This document shows, piece by piece, positions 1 to 8,160 of a stretch of DNA of 64,000 nt. The stretch covers positions 1 to 64,000 of the forward strand of contig DAOUEK010000031.1 of the NCBI GenBank assembly GCA_034430425.1, written 5' to 3'. Under the pieces are notes generated by a model. It saw only the letters and a list, made by a program, of their open reading frames with translations, searched no databases and had not been told where the DNA came from. How positions within the stretch are numbered: the stretch's first letter is position 1; each line of letters begins with the position of its first letter. Made by a program: the position numbers and the translations under genes. This DNA is from WVZH01 sp034430425. GTDB lineage: Bacteria; Chloroflexota; Anaerolineae; Anaerolineales; E44-bin32.

Positions 1-2
1 TG

Positions 3-836
3 ATCCCCTCCGTTTCCCCGTCCTTGTTCACAGAACCGGGTGACGTGCCCACAGCAGAAGGCATGGAACACCGCGTCTATATGGATGCGGAAGTCGAGGA
101 GGAAGTTAAATTCGACTGGACTCATCGCTTCGATACCTATCTGAATACTGAAGATTGGGGCCTCGTGCGCAAGTATGGATTGCCCAATATAACTCTCATG
201 GACGGCATTTCATCGGCGAACAATTTCGATCCCCTTCTGCCGCAGCGCTATGTCATGTGGATGGACGGACTCGAAGATGTTTCAATTGACCATCGGACCG
301 AGCTGCTGTCGCTCATGGACGTGCAGTGGCAGGCTGTGATCGAATCGTCCGAAGATATGTCCTTGACATATCGTGAGATTCCCAATCCCCAACGTGTTCG
401 CTGGATTTCTCAATCGATACTGGCGGCTTCATACGAATATTCCCTAGATTTGGTTAAAAAGGCGGATTTCGATCCGGATAAAGCGGTTATCCTGGAGTGG
501 GCTTTCGCCACGGAGGATGTGTCCCAGAACGCAAAGGGGACCGCCGACTTGATTGAAACCGATAACCCAAACATCGTCGCTGTCGAATCAAGCGCGCCAG
601 TTGATGGCTGGGTTGTGCTTTCTGATACCTGGTTTCCAGGATGGAGAGCCAGCATCGATGATGAACCGGTGGAGATATATCGCGCCGATTTCATCTTTCG
701 AGCGGTTCGAGTTCCTGCCGGTGAACATTACATTCGTTTCGAATATCGACCAGTCTCATTTCAGATCGGTCTATATCTGAGCATACTTGCATGTTGTTTG
801 ATTATGCTGCAGGGATGGCGATGGCTTCGAAGATAA
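3..836 (+). CDS. YfhO-family membrane protein, C-terminal part (5' end outside window)
   Basis: The reading frame is open from the first bases, so this is the 3' end of a larger gene; about 277 residues are visible. The C-terminal part carries the layout usual for YfhO-like / large bacterial membrane glycosyltransferase proteins: a beta-rich extracytoplasmic stretch with 'VVLSDTWFPGW' (about residues 208-218 of the visible part), a run ending 'VRVPAGEHYIRFEYRP', then one hydrophobic helix and a short Arg-rich cytoplasmic tail (WRWLRR). Family knowledge suggests a multi-membrane protein acting on cell-wall or lipid-linked sugars. The last codons overlap the start of the next gene by 22 bases, so the two are probably co-transcribed and translationally coupled. 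Exact substrate cannot be told. Confidence 0.7.
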   Translation: MPSVSPSLFTEPGDVPTAEGMEHRVYMDAEVEEEVKFDWTHRFDTYLNTEDWGLVRKYGLPNITLMDGISSANNFDPLLPQRYVMWMDGLEDVSIDHRTELLSLMDVQWQAVIESSEDMSLTYREIPNPQRVRWISQSILAASYEYSLDLVKKADFDPDKAVILEWAFATEDVSQNAKGTADLIETDNPNIVAVESSAPVDGWVVLSDTWFPGWRASIDDEPVEIYRADFIFRAVRVPAGEHYIRFEYRPVSFQIGLYLSILACCLIMLQGWRWLRR

Positions 837-1918
837 AACGTTATTGGCCGCTGTTGGTCACATTCGTCGTCGCCGGTGGATACATTCTGGCACGCTTGCT
901 CCTGTTTGATGGGGATGTTGTTGCGCTCGCAGAAATTGGAACGCAGTTCTCCGAAGGTGATCCGGCGGGAACGGAGGGCTACGATGGGCAATTTACCTAC
1001 TATATCGCCATCGACCCGAATCCAACGACTGTACGCCAACAGCTCGATGTCCCTGCATACCGTTATCAGAGAATCCTGCTACCGATGCTGGCTCGTCTTC
1101 TTTCAGATGGCAACACTGCTGCGATACCCTGGGTGTTACTGGCAATCAACCTGGTCGCGCATATCGCGGGAACATGGGCGGTAATGCTCTATATGGAGGA
1201 TCACGGTCTTCGCAATTGGTACGCATTGAGCTATGGATTGTGGGTGGGATTGGTTTCATCTGTTGGATTACAGTTGCATGAACCCCTCGCGCTCGGTTTG
1301 GTGAGTCTTGCCTGGTTGGCGCGTAAACGAGGCAGGTTTTTTACCAGTGTAATTCTGCTGGGCCTCGCTCTTTTCGCCAAAGAAACCACGATTGTATTCT
1401 GGTTTGTGTTGTTGTTTGTCGATCTGATTGTAAAACGCGACTGGCGATCTGCGGCTTCCTGGATTGTCGTAGGAATGCTCTATGCGGGTTGGCAAGTGTG
1501 GCTCTGGCGGATTTTTGGAGCACCCGGAATCGGGAGCGGAGGCGCCCAGTCGACGCCTTTTGAGTTGATTCCATTGATGGGACTTTGGCGTATCGGTTTC
1601 GAGAGCCTTCCGGCTTTGGCGTTGTTTATCGTCATTTTTGGACCGACGATTTTCATGCCCGTGATATGGGCAATATTCAAATCTGCACGTGAGGTTTGCA
1701 GAAAGCAGGTCAACCCGGAAAATTTGAGTCTTTTGGTAAACAGTCTCCTGATCCTATTCCTGCCATTTTCTACGATTCGAGAGCCCTTGGGCCTATTACG
1801 ATTTGCAAGTGGCTTCGTATTGGCTGTATTGCTTTTCTCCGCTCGCAATAAACTCCACAAACCATTAAACTATACACTCGCATGGATTGCCTTGATCGCA
1901 GTATTGGTAAACGGGTAA
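815..1918 (+). CDS. Multi-pass membrane protein of the cell-surface glycopolymer formation type
   Basis: A 367-residue polytopic protein with about nine hydrophobic segments. Near the N-terminus, after the first helix, it has 'GYDGQFTYYIAIDP' followed by 'RYQRILLPMLARLL', a pair of motifs I associate with the AZOBR_p60025-type glycopolymer-formation proteins, which resemble lipid-linked GT-C glycosyltransferases. I chose ATG 815, within the end of the preceding gene; ATG 821 is equally possible and an upstream ATG at 791 would lengthen the overlap. Overlap with the YfhO-like gene suggests one operon for export or assembly of a surface polysaccharide. No catalytic residues can be assigned with certainty. 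Confidence 0.6.
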   Translation: MAMASKIKRYWPLLVTFVVAGGYILARLLLFDGDVVALAEIGTQFSEGDPAGTEGYDGQFTYYIAIDPNPTTVRQQLDVPAYRYQRILLPMLARLLSDGNTAAIPWVLLAINLVAHIAGTWAVMLYMEDHGLRNWYALSYGLWVGLVSSVGLQLHEPLALGLVSLAWLARKRGRFFTSVILLGLALFAKETTIVFWFVLLFVDLIVKRDWRSAASWIVVGMLYAGWQVWLWRIFGAPGIGSGGAQSTPFELIPLMGLWRIGFESLPALALFIVIFGPTIFMPVIWAIFKSAREVCRKQVNPENLSLLVNSLLILFLPFSTIREPLGLLRFASGFVLAVLLFSARNKLHKPLNYTLAWIALIAVLVNG

Positions 1919-1925
1919 GGGGATT

Positions 1926-1946
1926 CTTGACTGGAATCCAGTCAAG
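1926..1946. repeat. Perfect 9-bp inverted repeat after the glycopolymer gene
   Basis: The arms CTTGACTGG and CCAGTCAAG flank AAT, eight bases after the stop codon. There is no T-run after it, so it is a poor intrinsic terminator. It could be an mRNA-end hairpin or a protein-binding dyad for the downstream MoxR gene. Confidence 0.5.
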
Positions 1947-2064
1947 ATGAAGGGAAATGTACTAGAATAAATCTCATATACCTTTTGACGAGTCCCAACG
2001 GTATTGAGGCGTTAAATCGATCTTCGTGTGGTATATTCAAATCTCGTCGCCGAATGGAGAATCC

Positions 2065-3012
2065 ATGACTGACATCAAGACAATTGCAGAACGAATAATC
2101 AGCAATGTGGAGAATGTGATTATCGGCAAGACTGATACCGTACGCCTGGCGGTGATTGGCCTTCTATGCAAGGGCCACGTCCTGATTGAGGATGTGCCGG
2201 GCACCGGGAAAACGATGTTGGCCAAGAGTATTGCCAAGTCCATAGGCTGCTCTTTCAGTCGTATTCAATTCACGCCCGACATGCTGCCCAGTGATATCAC
2301 GGGTGTATCGATATTCAATCAAAAGACACGCGAGTTCGAATTCCGCCCGGGTCCGATATTGCATCAGATTGTGTTGACGGATGAGATCAACCGCGCGACT
2401 CCCAAAACCCAGGCTGCGCTGCTGGAAGCCATGGAGGAGTGTCAGGTGACGGTGGATGGGGTGACCCATCAGTCGCCGGAACCATTCTTTGTTTTAGCGA
2501 CACAGAATCCGATCGAATACGAGGGCACATTCCCGCTGCCGGAAGCGCAAATGGACCGTTTCTTACTACGTGTAGGTCTTGGTTATCCGGATGGTCCTGA
2601 TGAGATTCGCATGCTGGAAGAACAGCAGGTCATCCATCCGATCGAGAACCTCAAGCAAGTGGCATCTGTCGAGGAAATTATCGCTCTGCAAAACGCTGTT
2701 CGAGAACAAACGATCTCTGATGATATCAAGCGATACATTATCAAGCTCGTTGATGCTACCAGAAGGCATCCAGAAGTCTATTTAGGCGCCAGTCCGCGCG
2801 GCAGCCTCGCACTGTTCCGAACATCGCAAGCACTGGCGGCGGTATTGGGCCGATCGTACGTGATTCCAGATGACGTCAAGGGGCTTGCCGTGCCTACACT
2901 TGCCCATAGGCTTATCGTTGGCTCGACGGCGAGAATTCGTGAAGTCGATGCACGAGTGATTATTAACGAAATTTTAGAGCAGATTTTGGTCCCGGGTGGC
3001 GAGGTTGCTTGA
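2065..3012 (+). CDS. MoxR-family AAA+ ATPase
   Basis: A 315-residue AAA+ protein. Walker A 'DVPGTGKT' lies at about residues 43-50, the Walker B run 'VLTDEINRA' follows about 60 residues later, and 'LATQNPIEYEGTFPLPEAQMD' style sensor/arginine-finger text (about 145-165) is diagnostic of MoxR. These ATPases act as chaperones for metal-centre insertion or envelope-complex assembly, normally with a VWA or DUF58 partner. I chose ATG 2065 because GGAGA stands 4-5 bases before it; an upstream in-frame ATG at 2026 lacks a ribosome site. No DUF58/VWA partner follows: the next 210 bases hold no convincing gene. Confidence 0.85.
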   Translation: MTDIKTIAERIISNVENVIIGKTDTVRLAVIGLLCKGHVLIEDVPGTGKTMLAKSIAKSIGCSFSRIQFTPDMLPSDITGVSIFNQKTREFEFRPGPILHQIVLTDEINRATPKTQAALLEAMEECQVTVDGVTHQSPEPFFVLATQNPIEYEGTFPLPEAQMDRFLLRVGLGYPDGPDEIRMLEEQQVIHPIENLKQVASVEEIIALQNAVREQTISDDIKRYIIKLVDATRRHPEVYLGASPRGSLALFRTSQALAAVLGRSYVIPDDVKGLAVPTLAHRLIVGSTARIREVDARVIINEILEQILVPGGEVA

Positions 3013-3222
3013 GCGGAAGAGCTAATGCGGAGTGGTTTCGGGGACAGTTAAGGAAAGCTCCGCGCCATTGTGATATCTCACCAGGAATCTACATGTGATT
3101 GTGCTCGATTCAAGTTCTTCGGTTTTGGGTGTTTAGAAACCGTCCTGGCTGGCGAGCGGCACGGCGACGTTCTCGAGTGATCCCATGTTTATCATATTTA
3201 GGAGAGGGCGGGTTGAGCTAGG

Positions 3223-4782
3223 ATGAAGACAATGCGTCAACGGCTGCTGAGCGCAGCAGTATTTTTCTCGGGCATGACCACGCTGGCGATCGAGATATCC
3301 GCTTCACGATTGTTGGGGAATGTATTCGGTACCAGCAATATCGTCTGGGCGAATATCATCGGTCTCATTCTTATCTATCTCACTGCAGGGTATTTTATCG
3401 GGGGTCGCTTGGCTGATCGTTCTCCACATCAGGCAACCTTCTATCGCATTATGGCCTGGGGTGCCTTTACTGCGGGACTGGTGCCCATCGTCGCCCGACC
3501 TGTACTGCTTCAAGCTGCCAATGCTGTTGAGTATTTATCCACGGCGGTAATGCTGGGATCATTCTTCGTGGTGCTGATTCTGTTCAGTGTCCCGGTCACC
3601 TTAATGGGTTGTGTATCTCCTTTTGCTATTCGTCTGTCAATCCAAACGCCTGAGCAAGCCGGGAGCATATCCGGCAAAATGTACGCGATCTCGACACTGG
3701 GATCGATCCTGGGGACTTTCCTCCCTGTGCTCTGGTTGATTCCCACGATTGGCACTGCGGCGACTTTTTTGGTTTTTAGCATGATTCTCCTCGTTATCGC
3801 ATTGGGGGGATTATTTCTGCAGGATTGGCGAGCCGGTCTGCGATATCTCCTTCTTCCCCTCGTAATCGTTGTCTTATCGGGGCTCACGCTGTCCGGTCCG
3901 ATTAAGCGCGGGACGGGGCAAGTGTTCGAAACCGAGTCGGCCTACAACTACATCCAGGTTATCGAACGGGGCGGTGTTCGTTATCTGATGTTGAACGAAG
4001 GACAGGGTATCCATTCGATCTACGCGCCGGGTGTTGATGTTACCTATGGAACGTGGGATTATTTCCTCTCCGCTCCTTTTTTTAACGCACCGCCGTTCGC
4101 GCTATCGGACGTGAAACGGGTGGGTATTGTTGGATTGGCTGGTGGGACGATCGCCAAACAGTATACGAAAGTCTTCGGCGCGATTCCCATTGACGGTTGG
4201 GAAATCGATCCGGGAATTATTGAGGTCGGTCGAGAGTGGTTCGATATGAATGAGCCGAATCTAAATGCCATCGCTGTTGACGGACGGTGGGGGCTTGCGC
4301 ATAGCCAGTATTATTACAGCGTCATCGGCATCGACGCCTACCGCTTGCCGTATATTCCCTGGCATCTCACCACACAGGAGTTCTTTCAAGAAGTACACGC
4401 ACATCTCTATGATGATGGCGTCGTGGCCATTAATGTCGGTCGGACACCGGAGGACCGCAGGATCATCGAAGCATTGGTCGGGACGATCCAATCTGTTTTT
4501 CCTTCTGTTTACGTGGTTGACGTGCCCAATACATTCAACACGCTCATCTATGCCACAAAAAAACCAACGGATGCAGGCAATCTTGTTATGAATATTTTTA
4601 CATTAGAAGAGCAGGGCGTTTCGCCAGTCTTGACGGATATCCTCCGGCGAACGGTCGCTCAACTACAGCCGACACCAGAATCAGACATTATCTATACCGA
4701 TGACCGTGCGCCGATCGAATTCCTGACCAATGCTATGGCCCTTCGCTTTATCCTGGGTGGGGAAGTCGAGACTCTACGGTAG
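3223..4782 (+). CDS. Fused membrane transporter-like / spermidine-synthase-like protein
   Basis: 519 residues. The N-terminal ~220 residues form about seven transmembrane helices beginning 'TTLAIEISASRLL', the usual start of the MFS-like half of fused spermidine synthases. The C-terminal half is a Rossmann methyltransferase-like aminopropyltransferase domain with 'VGIVGLAGGTIAKQY' as the nucleotide loop, 'GWEIDPGIIEVGREWF' as the acidic ribose-binding strand and 'IDAYRLPYIPWHLTTQEFF' near the active site. The classic GGGDGG loop and the polyamine-binding Asp residues are altered, so polyamine synthesis is not assured. The start at 3223 has AGG close by; ATG 3232 is an alternative. It is followed 19 bases later by the TIGR01906 gene. 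Confidence 0.75.
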   Translation: MKTMRQRLLSAAVFFSGMTTLAIEISASRLLGNVFGTSNIVWANIIGLILIYLTAGYFIGGRLADRSPHQATFYRIMAWGAFTAGLVPIVARPVLLQAANAVEYLSTAVMLGSFFVVLILFSVPVTLMGCVSPFAIRLSIQTPEQAGSISGKMYAISTLGSILGTFLPVLWLIPTIGTAATFLVFSMILLVIALGGLFLQDWRAGLRYLLLPLVIVVLSGLTLSGPIKRGTGQVFETESAYNYIQVIERGGVRYLMLNEGQGIHSIYAPGVDVTYGTWDYFLSAPFFNAPPFALSDVKRVGIVGLAGGTIAKQYTKVFGAIPIDGWEIDPGIIEVGREWFDMNEPNLNAIAVDGRWGLAHSQYYYSVIGIDAYRLPYIPWHLTTQEFFQEVHAHLYDDGVVAINVGRTPEDRRIIEALVGTIQSVFPSVYVVDVPNTFNTLIYATKKPTDAGNLVMNIFTLEEQGVSPVLTDILRRTVAQLQPTPESDIIYTDDRAPIEFLTNAMALRFILGGEVETLR

Positions 4783-4801
4783 AGAACAAGGAGAGATATC
4801 A

Positions 4802-5497
4802 GTGTCATCGAGGCAACGCATATTAAAACGTGTGGTGGTGAATTTCCTCATTTTTCTACTGCCGATAACACTCATTCTATCGAGCGTATTTCTCGTTCTT
4901 TACAGCGCAGGGATCTGGGTTCCGATTGAATACCGCATGCCGGGCTTTCCGGAGGATCAATATGGCTTCGATCTGGACGATCGATTGTATTGGTCTTCCG
5001 TGGACATCGAATTTCTTCTTCGCAACGAAGATATTTCCTATTTCGATTCCTATTATCTCGCCGATGGATCACCGATGCATAACGCTCGCGAATTGAATCA
5101 CATGCACGATGTCCAGATCTTGTTGAACGTGGTCAAGCGGGTTCTTCTGGGTGGTTGGATACTCATCGTTTCGGGGGTCTTCATATTATGGCGTTTGGGT
5201 GGAAGTCGAGAAATTGCTCAGACACTACAACGTGGAGCCCGAGTCACTTTGATTGTAATTGGCGTATTGATTGTAGGGATCGCTGTGTCATTCGGTGTGC
5301 TCTTTGTGGGTTTTCATCGCATCTTTTTCGAAGGAGACTCCTGGCTTTTTGCATACTCGGATACCTTCATCCGCTTGTACCCGCAGCAGTTTTGGCGTGA
5401 TTGCTTCATTCTTCTGGCTATCGTCACGGTTGTGGAAGCGTCTCTCGTCTACGTAATCAGCAGGTTAGCGGCCAGAAGGTTGCCTTTAGAAACCTGA
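4802..5497 (+). CDS. TIGR01906 / DUF1461 family integral membrane protein
   Basis: 231 residues with four hydrophobic helices (about residues 10-32, 115-138, 150-172 and 205-225) and one large loop after helix 1. The stretch 'FFEGDSWLFAYSDTFIRLYP' followed by 'FWRDCF' is the family signature. Function is unknown in the family. I chose GTG 4802 because AAGGAG lies eight bases upstream; an in-frame ATG at 4730 lies inside the preceding gene and lacks a ribosome site. It closes the forward-strand cluster and meets apgM tail to tail across a symmetrical terminator. Confidence 0.75.
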   Translation: MSSRQRILKRVVVNFLIFLLPITLILSSVFLVLYSAGIWVPIEYRMPGFPEDQYGFDLDDRLYWSSVDIEFLLRNEDISYFDSYYLADGSPMHNARELNHMHDVQILLNVVKRVLLGGWILIVSGVFILWRLGGSREIAQTLQRGARVTLIVIGVLIVGIAVSFGVLFVGFHRIFFEGDSWLFAYSDTFIRLYPQQFWRDCFILLAIVTVVEASLVYVISRLAARRLPLET

Positions 5498-5544
5498 TAA
5501 GACGCCGGTACTCGTTTCACCCGGCTGTGGGTTATAAGAGATAA

Positions 5545-5580
5545 AAAACAAAGATCGACGGTATTGTCGATCTTTGTTTT
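5545..5580. terminator. Bidirectional intrinsic terminator between convergent genes
   Basis: Perfect 15-bp arms (AAAACAAAGATCGAC and its complement) around a 6-base loop. The A-rich left arm and T-rich right arm give U-runs in both directions, serving the TIGR01906 gene on the plus strand and apgM on the minus strand. Confidence 0.9.
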
Positions 5581-5650
5581 ATCATCTGGAATAAACGGAT
5601 GATCAGGTACGAAAATGCTTCGTGATCCTCGCGGATCGTTTCGGGAGCAC

Positions 5651-6862
5651 TCAGGCGCCGAATTTATCCAAACGTTCGGCATGTGCCATCATCAACGGCA
5701 TCAGTGTTGTGGCTGGTATCGTGCCCAAACCGCCTCGCCCGCATGCTCGTTCGCCAAATGCCTTTTCAAGGTCTGTTCTGACTGTTGCCGGCGCCCAGAG
5801 CAGCGTGGGGACGGGATGCCATGAGTGGGAGCGTAATTTTGCGGGTGTGGAATGATCTCCAGTCACGACTACAACGTCCGGCTTCATTTCCATCAAGCCT
5901 GGCAATGCGGCGTCGACGCTTTCGATGATTTCCACCTTGCCGTCGAAGTTTCCGTCTTCGCCTTTGCTGTCGGTTTTCTTGATGTGGATGAAGAAGAAAT
6001 CGAAATCGTTCCAATGCTGTGCGGCAGTCTGAAATTCCTCCTCTGGCTTTTCGCCTTCGAAATCGATGATCTCCATTCCGACCAGTTTGGAAACGCCGCG
6101 ATACATCGGGTAGACTGCAATGCAGCCGGCGCGCAATCCGAAGATCTCTGGGAATTGCGGCAGGCAGGGATCCGTGGAAAATCCACGCAGTGTGAGAGCA
6201 TTCGCCTTGGGTTGGGATTGCAATTTCTGCCGGGCAGCGTCAATCCACTGATTGAAGTACGTGGCGCAAGCTTTCGATTCTTTATCGAATGCTTGCGCAG
6301 GGAGTGGGGCGATGCCGGTTTGCTGTGGATCGGTATCGTCAATGTTTGCCGCGAGACCGTTGCCGGACATCACGGCGGCGAAACGATACTCGCGTACGTG
6401 CTCCACATCCACCGAAACACCTGAGACCTCAACCTCTTTCAAGATCTCAACGATCGGGATCGCTTCTTCCGAAGAGATTCGTCCCGCCCGACGATCGGTG
6501 ATCATACCATCCGAATCAACCGTGCAGAAGTTCCCTCGGACAGCCACGTCACCTGTCGACACGGTCATGCCGATACCTGTTGCTTCCAGTACGCCGCGGC
6601 CAACTTCATACGTTACCGGATCGTATCCGAAAAGCCCGAGATGGGCGGGTCCCGATCCCGGCGTAATGCCATAACGGACAGGAATGGTTTGTCCCAGGGT
6701 CCCTTCTTCAGCCAGCCGATCGAGATTGGGTGTCTTTGCAGCTTCCAATTCCGTGGGCCCACCAGGTTCGATGGGCATGCCGCCAAGGCCATCCATGACG
6801 AGCAGCACAATTTTCGTGTCATTCTTTTTATGCAGTGAACGCATGAGTTCAAAATCGGGCAT
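5651..6862 (-). CDS. apgM: 2,3-bisphosphoglycerate-independent phosphoglycerate mutase, archaeal type
   Basis: 403 residues; interconverts 3- and 2-phosphoglycerate without the bisphosphoglycerate cofactor. Alkaline-phosphatase superfamily features are visible: 'VLLVMDGLGGMP' with the metal Asp near residue 24, 'GSGPAHLGLFGYDP' with the metal-bound Ser about residue 70, 'GRGVLEATG', and the C-terminal metal motif 'VVVTGDHSTP' with a following 'HSWHPVP'. Length fits the archaeal ApgM family (about 400) rather than the 510-residue GpmI. AAGGAGATAATACCT precedes the ATG. It sits near gap, pgk and tpiA, so the lower glycolytic path is clustered here. Confidence 0.92.
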   Translation of the reverse strand: MPDFELMRSLHKKNDTKIVLLVMDGLGGMPIEPGGPTELEAAKTPNLDRLAEEGTLGQTIPVRYGITPGSGPAHLGLFGYDPVTYEVGRGVLEATGIGMTVSTGDVAVRGNFCTVDSDGMITDRRAGRISSEEAIPIVEILKEVEVSGVSVDVEHVREYRFAAVMSGNGLAANIDDTDPQQTGIAPLPAQAFDKESKACATYFNQWIDAARQKLQSQPKANALTLRGFSTDPCLPQFPEIFGLRAGCIAVYPMYRGVSKLVGMEIIDFEGEKPEEEFQTAAQHWNDFDFFFIHIKKTDSKGEDGNFDGKVEIIESVDAALPGLMEMKPDVVVVTGDHSTPAKLRSHSWHPVPTLLWAPATVRTDLEKAFGERACGRGGLGTIPATTLMPLMMAHAERLDKFGA

Positions 6863-6887
6863 AGGTATTATCTCCTTACTTATAAGA

Positions 6888-6920
6888 AAACCCCCACGCC
6901 TTTGCAGGCGGGGGGGTTTG
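6888..6920 (-). terminator. Intrinsic terminator downstream of the ABC ATPase gene
   Basis: On the minus strand an arm of Cs and GCCT pairs with AGGCG and Gs over about 12 bp with a TTGC/GCAA loop, followed by TTTTCTT. It separates the ABC ATPase transcript from apgM. Confidence 0.8.
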
Positions 6921-6938
6921 AATTATATGTCGAATCGA

Positions 6939-8039
6939 TTAGACGATTGTGGTCTGGTCGCCATCGACATTGAAGAGTTGCATGCTGTCCATATCGAATA
7001 CACACTCGACCTGGTCGCCGACCTTGAACGCCGTTCGTGGATCGATCCGTCCGATGAAGCTGTTGTCGCCGGTTAAGAAGTGCATGAAGATCTCGTTGCC
7101 CATCAACTCGGTCACTTCCACTCTTGCCGGAACAGGAGATGCATAAACGGGCGGGGAGAACGTGGGATCGTGCACGTCGTCCGGGCGGATACCGAAGATA
7201 ACCTCCTTGCCGGCGTGAGGCATGTACCGATCTACCTTCGATGGCGGAACGCTGACCTGGAAGGAGCCTGCGTCGACCACCAACGAACCATCGGATTTAT
7301 CCAGCTTGGCCTTGAAGAAGTTCATCGCCGGGGATCCAATGAAGCCGGCCACGAAAACATTCGCGGGATGATCGTAAAGCTGCTGTGGTGTATCGACTTG
7401 CTGTAAAATGCCGCCTCGCATCACGGCGATGCGGTCGGCCATCGTCATCGCCTCGACCTGGTCGTGGGTCACGTAGATGAAGGTGGTCTTGAGGCGGTGG
7501 TGGAGCTTGCTGATCTCGGCCCTCATCTGAACCCTCAATTTCGCGTCCAGGTTCGAGAGTGGTTCGTCGAACAGGAAGACCTGCGGTTCGCGCACGATGG
7601 CGCGTCCTACCGCAACACGCTGGCGTTCGCCACCGGAAAGCTGGCGGGGCTTTCGATCCAAAAGATGCTCGATGCTGAGAATATCAGCGGCTTCCTGTAC
7701 GCGTCTTTTGATCTCTTCCTTGGGTGTTTTGCGAAGCTTGAGTCCAAAAGCCATGTTGTCGAATACCGACATATGGGGGTACAACGCGTAGGACTGAAAC
7801 ACCATCGCGATGTCCCGATCTTTTGGCTCAATATCATTGACAATCCGATCGCCGATGGCGATCGTGCCCTCGTCGATATCCTCGAGACCTGCAAGCAGGC
7901 GGAGGCCGGTGGTCTTGCCGCACCCCGACGGCCCGACCAGGACAAGGAATTCCCTGTCGATAATATTGAGATTCATATCGTTTACTGCAGTGACGTCTCC
8001 GAAGCGCTTACTTACGTTGGTGTAACTTACGGTGGCCAT
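6939..8039 (-). CDS. Carbohydrate ABC transporter ATP-binding subunit (UgpC/MsmX/MalK type)
   Basis: 366 residues. Walker A 'GPSGCGKTT' at about 36-44, Q-loop 'MVFQSYALYPHMSVFDNM' about 80-97, signature 'LSGGERQR' about 134-141, Walker B 'VFLFDEPLSNLDAKLR' about 154-169, and H-loop 'YVTHDQVEAMT'. A C-terminal TOBE-type regulatory domain of about 130 residues follows ('IFGIRPDDV'), as in MalK/UgpC. No permease or binding-protein genes are adjacent, so it probably energises several sugar importers encoded elsewhere, as MsmX does in Bacillus. It is divergent from yvcK. Confidence 0.9.
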   Translation of the reverse strand: MATVSYTNVSKRFGDVTAVNDMNLNIIDREFLVLVGPSGCGKTTGLRLLAGLEDIDEGTIAIGDRIVNDIEPKDRDIAMVFQSYALYPHMSVFDNMAFGLKLRKTPKEEIKRRVQEAADILSIEHLLDRKPRQLSGGERQRVAVGRAIVREPQVFLFDEPLSNLDAKLRVQMRAEISKLHHRLKTTFIYVTHDQVEAMTMADRIAVMRGGILQQVDTPQQLYDHPANVFVAGFIGSPAMNFFKAKLDKSDGSLVVDAGSFQVSVPPSKVDRYMPHAGKEVIFGIRPDDVHDPTFSPPVYASPVPARVEVTELMGNEIFMHFLTGDNSFIGRIDPRTAFKVGDQVECVFDMDSMQLFNVDGDQTTIV

Positions 8040-8124
8040 AGGCCGTCAACCTCCTTCTTTCGGGTATAGTGCCACTATTATACACATAACCGGATCAACT
8101 TCAAAGATCGTAAAGCGGCTTATG

Positions 8125-8153
8125 TTGACGCTGTATATTCTCTCTGGTATAGT
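8125..8153 (+). promoter_or_regulatory. Sigma-70 promoter of yvcK
   Basis: TTGACG, a 17-base spacer and TATAGT. The expected transcription start (about 8160-8161) falls on or next to the GTG at 8161, implying a leaderless message. Confidence 0.75.
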
Positions 8154-8160
8154 CGTTCGC

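Noticed and set aside
3094..3136. Short GTG frame encoding a VWA-like 'IVLDSSSSV' downstream of moxR
   Set aside because: It resembles a DxSxS metal site of a lost VWA partner, but the frame is only about 14 codons after the start, ends in TAG, and nothing else of the domain can be found nearby.
5852..6424. 190-codon plus-strand frame inside apgM
   Set aside because: Antisense shadow of a well-supported enzyme gene.
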